Assembly: GCA_002315625.1 (NCBI GenBank)
Contig: DCHH01000094.1
Span: forward strand, 1-35,482
Length of the DNA: 35,482 bases
DNA from: Bacteroidales bacterium UBA1757
Lineage (GTDB): Bacteria > Bacteroidota > Bacteroidia > Bacteroidales > UBA1402
Direction of reading: 5' to 3'
Both the position numbers and the translations under genes were made by a program. Shown piece after piece: positions 11,101 through 19,208 of the stretch. Positions within the stretch are counted from its first letter, which is position 1; the number at the start of each line of letters is the position of its first letter. Below the pieces are notes generated by a model, which saw only the letters and a list, made by a program, of their open reading frames with translations, made no database searches and was not told the DNA's origin.

Positions 11101-11281
11101 GAGTATGTTCATCAAGGGACTGGATGTCTGGGCAGCGGCAAACAATCTGCTGACATTCACAAAGTATCTTGGAATGGATCCGGAGAGTTCCGTGAATAAT
11201 GGCGTACTCTATCAGGGTATCGATGCCGGAATGATTCCTCAGACTCGCAGCTACCACATTGGTATAAAGATCAATCTGTAA
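8114..11281 (+). CDS. SusC-like TonB-dependent receptor, second pair
   Basis: This is a complete SusC-family transporter of 1055 residues. The ATG at 8114 overlaps the preceding stop (ATGA); a second ATG at 8120 is equally possible. A signal peptide covers about residues 1-27, followed by a carboxypeptidase-regulatory-like domain at about 35-115 (VTGSVIDEASGAPAFGLSV). The plug contains TFIRGLNSLNANAQPLYIVDGV and ITVLKDGTSLYGTKAANGVV. The barrel carries a calcium-loop-like FIDVDKDGVLNDADK and ends with IKINL. Between the regulatory domain and plug I see no clear [DE]VVVT-like TonB-box segment, unlike the first receptor. It is followed after 13 bases by its SusD partner. It probably imports a second form of the same nutrient, which is inference. 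Confidence 0.96.
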   Translation: MIMKSNTIHIVACVLALSLFALLPVAAREARPNDSGIEVTGSVIDEASGAPAFGLSVQSSLQKVFTDEQGHFTLKVAHLQEVITVSGEDYARREIPLKGKSQIEIKVFSNSFNGYSKDVESPTGSVSTTFQVEAAKNVGTDVPYAMTPDELYQVQLGGDVRAISRSGANGAGAATFIRGLNSLNANAQPLYIVDGVIWDSQTDLTSIFEGFQPNVLGSIDVHDIKSITVLKDGTSLYGTKAANGVVMINTNRGESAVTKIDLNAAGGFTEAPSNLPMMNGDDFRVYATEMLHSNGYTAKDISNLDFLNEDELVAIYNRYHNVTDWGKEAYQGAWNQTYSIGVNGGDEKALYYFSVGYTNRKGVIRTTSTDRINTRFNADINMAKKLTMALNVGFTYQNRYLYDDGMNKYTSPSYMSMVKAPFMSPYSFTATGGKSKDYDDADIFGIGNPAAFFENAADRNKIRQYRFDIGIKPVWKITKGLTLSDMFSYNLDKHMESYYSPMMGTTPQYLEQYDDYSENTQKSQTMRNISLFNDLRIAYSFDFEKEMKLTAMLGWRYITNDYEMDFVESHNSGTDNNISVSSSYDFTKSDGINNTTHTVSTYLNVSYSYLDRYFLNAAVSLDGSSRFGKETKEGLHIFGHSFGLFPAVNAAWLISSEPFMRDAAAVDLLKLRVGYDVTGNDDIEDYASYAYFKTKRYIEKANGMVLANLENPTLQWETTGRVHAGIDLGLFNERLNLTADIYSSRTKNLLTLKQVNNVAGVDYYWSNDGELSNKGVEATADVRLMSRRNFRWNLGISMGTYKNRIESLPEKSYVTEAYGAEILTMVGQPAGVFYGYKTDGVLSTEAAAKQHNLALIDERGKYTYFKAGDMKFIDVDKDGVLNDADKQIIGDPNPDIYGSFFTKFALFRLSLNVLFTYSLGNDVYNHTRSQLESASDYANQTTAALSRWKAEGQVTSFPKATYGDPMGNSRFSDRWIEDGSYLRLKTLTLSYHIPIESMFIKGLDVWAAANNLLTFTKYLGMDPESSVNNGVLYQGIDAGMIPQTRSYHIGIKINL

Positions 11282-11294
11282 ACTACAAAAAGCA

Positions 11295-13007
11295 ATGGAT
11301 ATGAAACGGATAAGTATTGTTTTACTTGTTTCACTGCTGTCATTGACCCCGCTTCTTCACAGCTGCAGCAGTATGCTGGATGTGGATTCTGACCGCTATA
11401 CACTTGAAGAGGATGCCCGTCTGAAATCCTTGACAGACACCTTATATACAATGGTTGGTGTCTTCACAAAGATGGAAGCACTGGCAGAGCAGTATGTCCT
11501 GCTTGGCGAGCTTAGGGGCGACCTGATGGTGGCAACCGAGAACGCCCCTACAGATTTGCAGAAGCTGAGCTATTTTGATATTGACAAGGACAATGCATAC
11601 GCATCCATGAATGCATTCTATGCGGTCATCAACCAGTGCAACTATATCATCGCATACGCCGATACGGCCTACTCGGAAAAGAGTGACCATCCATACATGA
11701 GGATATATGTCGCGGCGAAGGCCATCCGGGCATGGACCTATATGCAGATGGTTCAGAATTTCGGTACAGTACCTTACAGCACTGAGCCTGTTCTTAGCGT
11801 GGCCCAGACAGACAAAGTATTTCCAGAATACGGCATTGAGGACTTGTGTCGGCTGCTGATAGCCGACCTGCTCCCTCTGGCCGATAAACAGACTCTGAAT
11901 CTGGGCAGTTTCGGCGGTTATAATTCCTCACTTGGCATTTTCCCGGTAAGGCTGGTGCTTGGAGACTTGTATCTTCTGTTAAATGAATGGACCGAGGCGG
12001 CTACGATGTACACCCGCTACCTGTATGACCGGAACAAGACCATAAATCCTTCATACATCAATACCTGGAGCATAGAGAACGACATGATTGATGAAAGTAG
12101 TGTCTATTCGTCATGGTACAATTCACTGACCCCCACCGGAGGTGAGATGGTCAATGCTTTCGCCACCTACCCGTCGTACGGCAATATTTTCAAACTTATC
12201 CAATGGTGCGACTATGACCAGCTGGAAGCAAGTCCCGCAGCAATTGACAACTGGATGTCAGCCACTTTCTATCATGACGCATCCTCTGTCAAGAAGGGAG
12301 ACCTTCGGATCTTGAACTCCGTATCGTCTCTGTACTGGGGTCCGCTTCTTTCCAGCAAGTTGAAGAATTCCAAGTACGATGAAGCGTTGTCTGCAGCCCG
12401 TCCCTTGATTGAAAAGTACAGTTTCGTGAACATCCTGCTGACAGACAAAGAGGACGAGCAGGTGCTGCCAATCTATCGCAATTCACTTGTGTATCTCCGT
12501 TTGGCTGAAGCCATCAACCGTTCGGGCTACCCTCAGCTGGCATTCGGTGTAATGAAGTACGGTATAAGCGCTTCCACCTTGCAGCGTGCCGAGATAGCCG
12601 CAGAAATCGCCCGCCGCGACTCCGTGCCGCCGGCTTATTTCTCCTACCTTGCGAGTGTCCGATTCTCGAACAACGTCGGAACGCGAAGCCGTGGCTGCGG
12701 AAGCAACATTACAGCCGACACTACATATTTCATTATTCCGTCTGCTGACTCATTGGCACAAATGGGTTACAAGTCAGGAACATATATGGATTCCGTCCTT
12801 TTTGTGGAGGACGAGCTGATGCGCGAGACGGCAATGGAGGCTGCCTTTGAAGGAAACCGCTACCTTGACCTGCTACGGGTAGCCCGTCGCCGAAATGACC
12901 CTTCGTATGTTGCCCAACGGGTGGCTTCCAAATATACCGATGAGACAAAAAAAGCTTCCGTGCTTCTCAAGCTGATGGATCCGACAAACTGGTATTTGCC
13001 AAAGTAA
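11295..13007 (+). CDS. SusD-like surface lipoprotein, second pair
   Basis: This 570-residue SusD-family lipoprotein is the probable lid for the second SusC. Its signal peptide ends LLHSC, giving Cys24 as the likely lipidated residue. The family pattern is visible in LTDTLYTMVGVFTKMEAL, in the helix KAIRAWTYMQMVQNFGTVPY, and near the C-terminus in AMEAAFEGNRYLDLLRVARR, which corresponds to the usual RE..FEGxRWxDLxR motif. The ATG follows the SusC stop by 13 bases. It is divergent from the first SusD in this window, so the two pairs do not look like a recent duplication. The ligand is unknown. Confidence 0.93.
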   Translation: MDMKRISIVLLVSLLSLTPLLHSCSSMLDVDSDRYTLEEDARLKSLTDTLYTMVGVFTKMEALAEQYVLLGELRGDLMVATENAPTDLQKLSYFDIDKDNAYASMNAFYAVINQCNYIIAYADTAYSEKSDHPYMRIYVAAKAIRAWTYMQMVQNFGTVPYSTEPVLSVAQTDKVFPEYGIEDLCRLLIADLLPLADKQTLNLGSFGGYNSSLGIFPVRLVLGDLYLLLNEWTEAATMYTRYLYDRNKTINPSYINTWSIENDMIDESSVYSSWYNSLTPTGGEMVNAFATYPSYGNIFKLIQWCDYDQLEASPAAIDNWMSATFYHDASSVKKGDLRILNSVSSLYWGPLLSSKLKNSKYDEALSAARPLIEKYSFVNILLTDKEDEQVLPIYRNSLVYLRLAEAINRSGYPQLAFGVMKYGISASTLQRAEIAAEIARRDSVPPAYFSYLASVRFSNNVGTRSRGCGSNITADTTYFIIPSADSLAQMGYKSGTYMDSVLFVEDELMRETAMEAAFEGNRYLDLLRVARRRNDPSYVAQRVASKYTDETKKASVLLKLMDPTNWYLPK

Positions 13008-13025
13008 TTAGAAACGTCATTGGTT

Positions 13026-13616
13026 ATGTTGCTGGAACACAACTGGATAATTGTTTTGTTGCTGACGCAGTCGGTTATCTGCTGTTGTCTGCTTGTGCTG
13101 CTGATTGTCTTGTATGTACGACAGCGCAGCCGGTTTTCGGAATTGTGTGAACGGTATGACCGGCTGGTTGCATCGGTCAATGGAATAGAAGATACTCTGA
13201 CAAATTTCATAAGGGAGTACGAGGAAGAGGAGAACTCTACGACAGAAGTGAGCGAAAATGTCACAGGAGAGGAGAAAATCAATACGCCTGATGAGCGGTT
13301 CCGCGACAAGGTAATGTTGCTCATTGCAGCAAACTATACAAATCCATCTTACACGCCCGCCCAGTTGATTCAGGATATGTGCATGTCACGCAGTCTTTTC
13401 CACCGGAAATCTACCTTGCTGCTCGGACAGTCGGCTGGTCGCCTCATCAATGCCTACCGAATGGAAAAGGCCAAATCGCTGATTCTTTCCTTCAAGGAGA
13501 TGAACATATCAGATGTCGCATACGCTGTGGGTTTCTCTGACCCTAAATACTTTACCCGTTCTTTCACCAAATATTTCGGCTGCAGTCCGACAAAGATGAC
13601 CGACAATTCACAATAG
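13026..13616 (+). CDS. Membrane-anchored AraC-type helix-turn-helix regulator
   Basis: This 196-residue protein joins one transmembrane helix directly to an AraC-type DNA-binding domain. A TTG two codons upstream is in frame, but ATG at 13026 is preferred. Residues 8-31 are a strongly hydrophobic helix followed by VRQRSR, so the C-terminal part should face the cytoplasm. Residues 32-68 are charged and may form a coiled coil. Residues 90-190 form the double helix-turn-helix, with MSRSLFHRKSTLLLGQS in the first unit and ISDVAYAVGFSDPKYFTRSF in the second. The domain resembles the output end of hybrid two-component systems, but no sensor, kinase or receiver part is present. It sits 18 bases after SusD and 5 bases before the CotH gene, inside the operon it may control. 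Confidence 0.9.
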   Translation: MLLEHNWIIVLLLTQSVICCCLLVLLIVLYVRQRSRFSELCERYDRLVASVNGIEDTLTNFIREYEEEENSTTEVSENVTGEEKINTPDERFRDKVMLLIAANYTNPSYTPAQLIQDMCMSRSLFHRKSTLLLGQSAGRLINAYRMEKAKSLILSFKEMNISDVAYAVGFSDPKYFTRSFTKYFGCSPTKMTDNSQ

Positions 13617-13621
13617 ACCAG

Positions 13622-16600
13622 ATGAAAATGCTACGAACCTTCATTGTTTTCATTCTTCTGCTTCCTGCAATATTTGTCGGGAAGGCAAGTGCCGAGTCCT
13701 TGGCAGTTAACGAAATAATGCCTCTGAACATCGACACGCACATAGACCCATCCTGGAACTATGGCGGCTTTGTCGAACTGTACAATCCTGGCGAAACACC
13801 TGTCGATTTGGGAAACTGTTATGTCAGCGACGACCCCGACAGACTTAAGATGCACCCTCTGCCATCCGACATAGGCAGCGTGCCCGCCAAAGGGTTTTAC
13901 ACCTTGTGGTTTGACCACTATGACAGCAAATACAGCCGCAAACAGGTGAATTTACAGCTCGACCGCGACGGCGGTGTCATCTGTCTGTCAAACAGCCTTG
14001 GGGAATTGATAGTCAAGGAACAATACCCCGCTGTTCCTGAGCGGGTATCGTATGCACGCACAACGGATGGGGGCAATACCTGGGGACTCATGTCAGAGGG
14101 AACTCCCAATGCAACCAATGCATCTGGGGTTTTCGCGACGGAACAGCTTGCCAAGCCACAAGTTGATAAGGATACTCAGATGTTTTCCTCTTCGCTGGAC
14201 ATTCAGGTAACCGTTCCCGATGGCTGTACGCTCCGTTACACTACAGACGGCTCAGTTCCGACCATGACACGTGGAGTAACCTCCGAATCGGGAAGTCTGA
14301 CCATATATTCGACGAAGGTCCTCCGCTTCCGTCTGTTCAAGGAAGGGATGCTGCCAAGTGGCATAGTGACGCGCACATATATTCTAAACAACAAGAGCTA
14401 CACGCTCCCGATACTCTCCGTTGCAACGAACAGCAACAATCTCTACGGTCAGTCTTATGGTATTCTTGTGCAAGGTTCAGGCAATGGCCGCACCGGGAAC
14501 GGACAATCGGTAAAATGCAACTGGAACATGGACTGGGATCGCCCTGTCAATGTGGAGTACCTCACTGAGGAAGGTGAAATGGTCATCAACCAGGAGGTCA
14601 ACATGGAACCATGCGGAGGCTGGAGCCGGGCCTGGGATCCGAAGTCTTTCAAACTCAAAGCTAATAAGATATATGAGGGTCAGAACTATTATCCTTACCC
14701 GCTGTTCGACAACAAGCCCTTCATCAAGAATCGGACTCTCCAAATCCGCAATGGGGGCAACGACAACCATTGCCGCATAAAGGACCCCGCCCTGCAGACC
14801 ATCATTGCCAGTTCGGGACTCAACATCGACTACCAGTCATACAAGCCGGTGATGCATTTCATAAACGGAGTCTGCAAAGGGGTCATCAATATGCGCGAAC
14901 CCAACAACAAGCATTTTGTGGAAGCGAACTACGGCTATGATGACGATGAAATAGACATGTTTGAGATGTCGCCTGACTCGGGCTATTGTCAGATGACAGG
15001 CACCCGTGATGCGTTCCTTCAGTGGTATAAGCTTTCTTCAACAGCCAGTACCAAAACATCCTACGAGAAAATCGGGCAGATTGTCGATTTGGACGAGTTC
15101 ATCAACTACATGGCCATAGAATTCTATCTGGGTGGTAGCGACTGGCCTCAGAATAACGTGAAGGCATACTATCCGTTTGATGATAACGGGCGCTTCCGTT
15201 TCGTTCTGTATGATCTGGACGCGGCTTTTTCGACAAGAGACCCATTCAATATCTTTGCCGGGAAAAAAACCCACACTTTCGACTACATATTCGATACAGG
15301 TAAACGCATAACCAAAGAAATCGAACTGGTCACAATCTGGCTGAACATGCTCAAGAATGAGACATTCCGCAAGCAGTTCATCGATACCTACTGTATGATT
15401 GCCGGTTCGGTTTTCTCCCCCGCACGATGCAAGGAAATCGTAACCGAACTGGCCGGGCGGGTTGAAGCACCGATGGCTTTGAACAACGAATCTCCTTGGG
15501 CTACAGCTAATACCCTTATCTCAACATTGTCTTCAGAATACCAGAAATCCATGGTAAATGCTTTGAAACAGTACCAGCCCATGGGACTTTCCTCTAAGTC
15601 GTCCATTTCTGCTACCATTTCCTCGGATGTTGAACCGGGACATATTCTGCTCAACGGTATGCCTATTCCAACAGGCAAATTCAGTGGAGTGCTTTTTGCC
15701 CCCATAAAACTCACGGCTCAAGTGCCGGCAGGCTACCGTTTCATCGGGTGGAAAGAACAGCTTTCCGGTCAGAAACAGACCCTTCTGAGCGCAGGAGGCT
15801 CATGGCGCTATTATGACCAGGGTTCTCTGGACGGGAAGGACTGGAAGACAAGCTCATATAATACTGGTACATGGAAGACAGGCTCAGCTCCACTAGGTTA
15901 TTACACATCAGATGCCTCCAACCAGCGTGGATATAAGACTACACTTAACTACGGCAGCGATGCCAACAACAAGAGACCGACCTACTATTTCCGCCAGACG
16001 GTTTATGTTGAGGCCGAGCCCACCGCTTCCGATGTCTTCACCTTGGATTATACATGTGATGACGGTTTTGTCATCTATGTAAACGGTAAAGAGGCCGGCC
16101 GGTATCTTATGCCCTCCGGCACCATCTCATATTCAACCTACGCCAGCACACACGCCCAGGGCAATCCTGACAAGGGCTCCATGGAGTTGTCTCCGAGCCT
16201 TTTCAAGAAAGGCTACAACCTAATTGCAGTCGAGCTTCACAACAACAGTGGTAACTCTACCGATGTCTATTGGGATGCCGCACTTACGGAGACGGTGAAT
16301 AAGTCTGAGGATATGCAGCTGGTTTCCACGGAATTGACATACGATTTACCATCGAATGGAACGGTTAAGATACAGGCTTGTTATGAACCCGTCGGGGAGG
16401 TTGCCGGTCAGGCGCCAGTCCGCATCAACGAAGTGAGTGCCGACAACGCTTCCTTTGTAAACGACTACTGGAAGAAAAACGACTGGATTGAACTCTACAA
16501 CCCCACCTCAAAGGATGTCGATGTGGCTGGGATGTACCTCAGCGACAATTTGGAAAAGCCAAAGAAGTATAAGATTGCAGCCCCATCGGGGAAGTTTTTC

Positions 16601-17074
16601 CATCAGGTCCAGCAACCGACCGTTGTGCCTGCCCATGGTTTCCTGGTGGTGTGGTGCGACAAGCTTGACCCGCTTTGGCAGCTTCACACCTCTTTCAAAT
16701 TGGCTGCTGACGGGGGATACCTACTCCTGACGGCCGACGATGGCAGCTGGAGCGACACGCTGCATTACAGTGCCCACGACTCCAAAATGACTGTCGGCCT
16801 CTATCCCGATGGAGGGAAGACGACATACGCCATGTACAGGCCCACTATCGGCGCACCCAATACCCTGACAACGGTTGACACTGTTCATGTGCAGGAGCGT
16901 CCCTATAAGCCGACTGCCATTGAAACAACCGATACCGAATGCATGGAGATAGTTTATTCTGAATACTTTAATCTACAGGGTATCAAGGTATTACATCCGG
17001 TATGCGGCGGCATCTACATCCGGCGCGACCTTCTCAAGGATGGTACAACCCGTTCTGTCAAGATAATCTATTGA
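13622..17074 (+). CDS. Secreted CotH-kinase-like protein with two lamin-tail domains and a type IX-like sorting tail
   Basis: This large modular exoprotein has 1150 residues. A signal peptide (about 1-24, ending GKASA) is followed by a lamin-tail domain at about 25-130 (LAVNEIMPLN, GGFVELYNPG) and a chitobiase-C/Fn3-like domain at about 175-255 (CTLRYTTDGSVPT). A CotH-like domain spans about 260-600: VINMREPNN carries Glu426, and FVLYDLDAAF carries Asp531 and Asp533, which match the conserved acidic positions of CotH. A galactose-binding-like beta-sandwich lies at about 720-895 and a second lamin-tail domain at about 935-1070 (VRINEVSADNAS, DWIELYNPTS). The last 40 residues (YFNLQGIKVLHP, GGIYIRRDL) resemble a type IX sorting domain. 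CotH proteins are atypical secretory kinases; the target here is unknown. It lies 5 bases after the AraC gene. Confidence 0.87.
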   Translation: MKMLRTFIVFILLLPAIFVGKASAESLAVNEIMPLNIDTHIDPSWNYGGFVELYNPGETPVDLGNCYVSDDPDRLKMHPLPSDIGSVPAKGFYTLWFDHYDSKYSRKQVNLQLDRDGGVICLSNSLGELIVKEQYPAVPERVSYARTTDGGNTWGLMSEGTPNATNASGVFATEQLAKPQVDKDTQMFSSSLDIQVTVPDGCTLRYTTDGSVPTMTRGVTSESGSLTIYSTKVLRFRLFKEGMLPSGIVTRTYILNNKSYTLPILSVATNSNNLYGQSYGILVQGSGNGRTGNGQSVKCNWNMDWDRPVNVEYLTEEGEMVINQEVNMEPCGGWSRAWDPKSFKLKANKIYEGQNYYPYPLFDNKPFIKNRTLQIRNGGNDNHCRIKDPALQTIIASSGLNIDYQSYKPVMHFINGVCKGVINMREPNNKHFVEANYGYDDDEIDMFEMSPDSGYCQMTGTRDAFLQWYKLSSTASTKTSYEKIGQIVDLDEFINYMAIEFYLGGSDWPQNNVKAYYPFDDNGRFRFVLYDLDAAFSTRDPFNIFAGKKTHTFDYIFDTGKRITKEIELVTIWLNMLKNETFRKQFIDTYCMIAGSVFSPARCKEIVTELAGRVEAPMALNNESPWATANTLISTLSSEYQKSMVNALKQYQPMGLSSKSSISATISSDVEPGHILLNGMPIPTGKFSGVLFAPIKLTAQVPAGYRFIGWKEQLSGQKQTLLSAGGSWRYYDQGSLDGKDWKTSSYNTGTWKTGSAPLGYYTSDASNQRGYKTTLNYGSDANNKRPTYYFRQTVYVEAEPTASDVFTLDYTCDDGFVIYVNGKEAGRYLMPSGTISYSTYASTHAQGNPDKGSMELSPSLFKKGYNLIAVELHNNSGNSTDVYWDAALTETVNKSEDMQLVSTELTYDLPSNGTVKIQACYEPVGEVAGQAPVRINEVSADNASFVNDYWKKNDWIELYNPTSKDVDVAGMYLSDNLEKPKKYKIAAPSGKFFHQVQQPTVVPAHGFLVVWCDKLDPLWQLHTSFKLAADGGYLLLTADDGSWSDTLHYSAHDSKMTVGLYPDGGKTTYAMYRPTIGAPNTLTTVDTVHVQERPYKPTAIETTDTECMEIVYSEYFNLQGIKVLHPVCGGIYIRRDLLKDGTTRSVKIIY

Positions 17075-17082
17075 AACCTCCT

Positions 17083-19194
17083 GTGAAAACATTTGATGTT
17101 CTGCTCATTGCTGTTTTATTCCTGCTTTTCTGCAGTTCTTCTGTAGTGGGGGCAGAAAGCGATTCCATCCTGCTGACACCTGAAGATATGCGTGGCGCAT
17201 ATTCTGTAGTGAGCAGACAGGGGACGTCCGTTCATGACCCGTCCATTGTTCTCCGACCTGGGGCATCCACCTACTACTATGTGTTCGGTTCGCACAATGC
17301 CGTCTCCTACTCAAAAGACTTGTGGAAATGGAATACGGTCTATAATGAATCGGAAACCAATGCCCTGTTCGGTTCCTCATATACACAAAAGTGTTCCTAC
17401 AACAAAGCTTTTAAGACGAATAAGGTGACAAAAGTCATGCGTCTTAATGAGGCCGGCGATACCGTAGAGGTGGATTTCGGCAATTATGATGCTTCGGCCT
17501 GGAGCACGGCCCTGAAGAACTCGGACGGGACGGCACACACCATTGCCGGCAACATGTGGGCCCCCGATGTCATATATAATCCGGTGATGAAGAAATGGTG
17601 TATGTACTTGAGTCTGAACGGCCCCACCTGGAATTCGGTGATTATTCTGCTGACAGCGGGTATGGTCCAGGGACCGTATGTATATCAGGGTCCGGTTGTC
17701 TATTCTGGCTTTAATGTTACATCAGCAGAGGCGACATCCTACAAGCATACCGACTTGGAAATCGCTATCGGGAACCAACCGTCCCTGCCATCACGCTATC
17801 AGACAGGCAACAAATGGGGCGACAACTGGCCACACTGCATCGACCCCTGCGTCTATTACGACAAGGACAGTTGCCTTTGGTTGTGCTACGGCTCCTGGTC
17901 GGGAGGTATTTACACCATCGAGTTGGATGAGAGCACAGGCCTGAGGGATTACTGTCGGACCTATAAAACGACCGGTTCGGGCAAGACGGTCAAAGAAGAC
18001 CCATATTTCGGCATCAAGATTGCCGGCGGGTGCTATGTTTCAGGGGAGGGGCCATACATCTATCGTGATGGGGACTATTATTATCTGTTCGTCACATACG
18101 GAGGTCTCAATCCTGACGCTGGTTATGAAATGCGTCTTTTCCGCTCCAAGTCTCCTTCCGGTCCGTTCAAAGACATCATGGGCAATGATGCCATTTTCAC
18201 CTCGTGGGTAAAGAACTATGGCACAGCATCCAACAAGCACGGAAACAAAGTGTTGGGTAATTACCGCTGGGACATGATGACAAACGCAGAAGTAGCGCAA
18301 GGACACAATTCAGCAGTCATTGACCCATCCACAGGTAATGCTTATCTGGTCTATCATACCAAGTTCAACAACGGCACGTCTGCTCATCAGGTGCGAGTCC
18401 ACCAGTTGCTGAAGAATGCACAAGGATGGCCTCTTGCTACCCCGTACGAGTATCATTCTGAAATAGTCAATGACGATTCCATTGCTTCCTCGCTGCGCTT
18501 TGATTCTACGCAGCTTGTCGGCGAGTATCAGGTGATGAGCCATCCATACGCCATCGACTATGAGCATCTGGCCTATTCATCTCCAAAGAATATCTGTCTG
18601 AACGCAGATGGCACCATCACCGGACAGCAGTCTGGGACATGGAAACTGGTTGATGGAACTTCGTACGTTACCATCAATCTGGCTGGAACCACCTATTACG
18701 GCTGTTTTGTGGAGCAGACAATTGATTTGACCAACATCAAGGCTGTATGCTTCACTGCTTTGAGCGGTTCGGGAGTGACATTGTGGGGCTCCAAAGCCGA
18801 CAGTAAAGCGGTGGTCGCCCTCAACTGTAACAAACTGACACCCTCTTTCAAATCCGGTGCGATTGTCTCAGAAGATTTGACATTACCTGTCTCTACCCTG
18901 CTGGGTGGAAAGACCACCTGGAAATCATCAGACGAGGGAGTGATATCTACAGCCGGAAAGGTCACGCCGGCGGCTCAGGATGAGACGGTCACCATGACGG
19001 CTATGATTTCCCACGGTATTTACTATGCAGAGAAATCATACAACCTGACAGTCAAAGGCAATCCTTCAGGATTGCAAATAATCACTGCCAGTCCCGAGAC
19101 TGAAATAATTTATAACATTCTCGGACAGCGCGTCGAGCGGCCGTTGTTTCCGGGCATCTATCTCATAAACGGGGACAAGGTGCTTGTGAAATAA
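17083..19194 (+). CDS. GH43 arabinanase-like glycoside hydrolase with type IX-like sorting tail
   Basis: This is a secreted glycosidase of about 703 residues. The open frame extends upstream into the CotH gene, but GTG at 17083 gives a textbook signal peptide (MKTFDVLLIAVLFLLF...VVGA); TTG at 17071, overlapping the previous TGA, is an alternative. The five-blade GH43 catalytic domain runs to about residue 480, with candidate residues Asp52 (HDPS), Asp254 (CIDPC) and Glu322 (SGEGPYI). This spacing and context match endo-1,5-alpha-L-arabinanase-like GH43 enzymes, so arabinan is the best guess. A GH43 C-terminal beta domain follows at about 490-610, then a Big/Ig-like module at about 620-670. 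The tail (IIYNILGQRV, PGIYLINGDKVLVK) resembles a type IX sorting signal. It is the last gene of the operon. Confidence 0.88.
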   Translation: MKTFDVLLIAVLFLLFCSSSVVGAESDSILLTPEDMRGAYSVVSRQGTSVHDPSIVLRPGASTYYYVFGSHNAVSYSKDLWKWNTVYNESETNALFGSSYTQKCSYNKAFKTNKVTKVMRLNEAGDTVEVDFGNYDASAWSTALKNSDGTAHTIAGNMWAPDVIYNPVMKKWCMYLSLNGPTWNSVIILLTAGMVQGPYVYQGPVVYSGFNVTSAEATSYKHTDLEIAIGNQPSLPSRYQTGNKWGDNWPHCIDPCVYYDKDSCLWLCYGSWSGGIYTIELDESTGLRDYCRTYKTTGSGKTVKEDPYFGIKIAGGCYVSGEGPYIYRDGDYYYLFVTYGGLNPDAGYEMRLFRSKSPSGPFKDIMGNDAIFTSWVKNYGTASNKHGNKVLGNYRWDMMTNAEVAQGHNSAVIDPSTGNAYLVYHTKFNNGTSAHQVRVHQLLKNAQGWPLATPYEYHSEIVNDDSIASSLRFDSTQLVGEYQVMSHPYAIDYEHLAYSSPKNICLNADGTITGQQSGTWKLVDGTSYVTINLAGTTYYGCFVEQTIDLTNIKAVCFTALSGSGVTLWGSKADSKAVVALNCNKLTPSFKSGAIVSEDLTLPVSTLLGGKTTWKSSDEGVISTAGKVTPAAQDETVTMTAMISHGIYYAEKSYNLTVKGNPSGLQIITASPETEIIYNILGQRVERPLFPGIYLINGDKVLVK

Positions 19195-19208
19195 CCTTCC
19201 ATTGCGGG

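Noticed and set aside
17002..17082. An N-terminal extension of the GH43 protein into the CotH gene
   Set aside because: It overlaps the CotH coding end and would bury the signal peptide behind about 27 unrelated residues.
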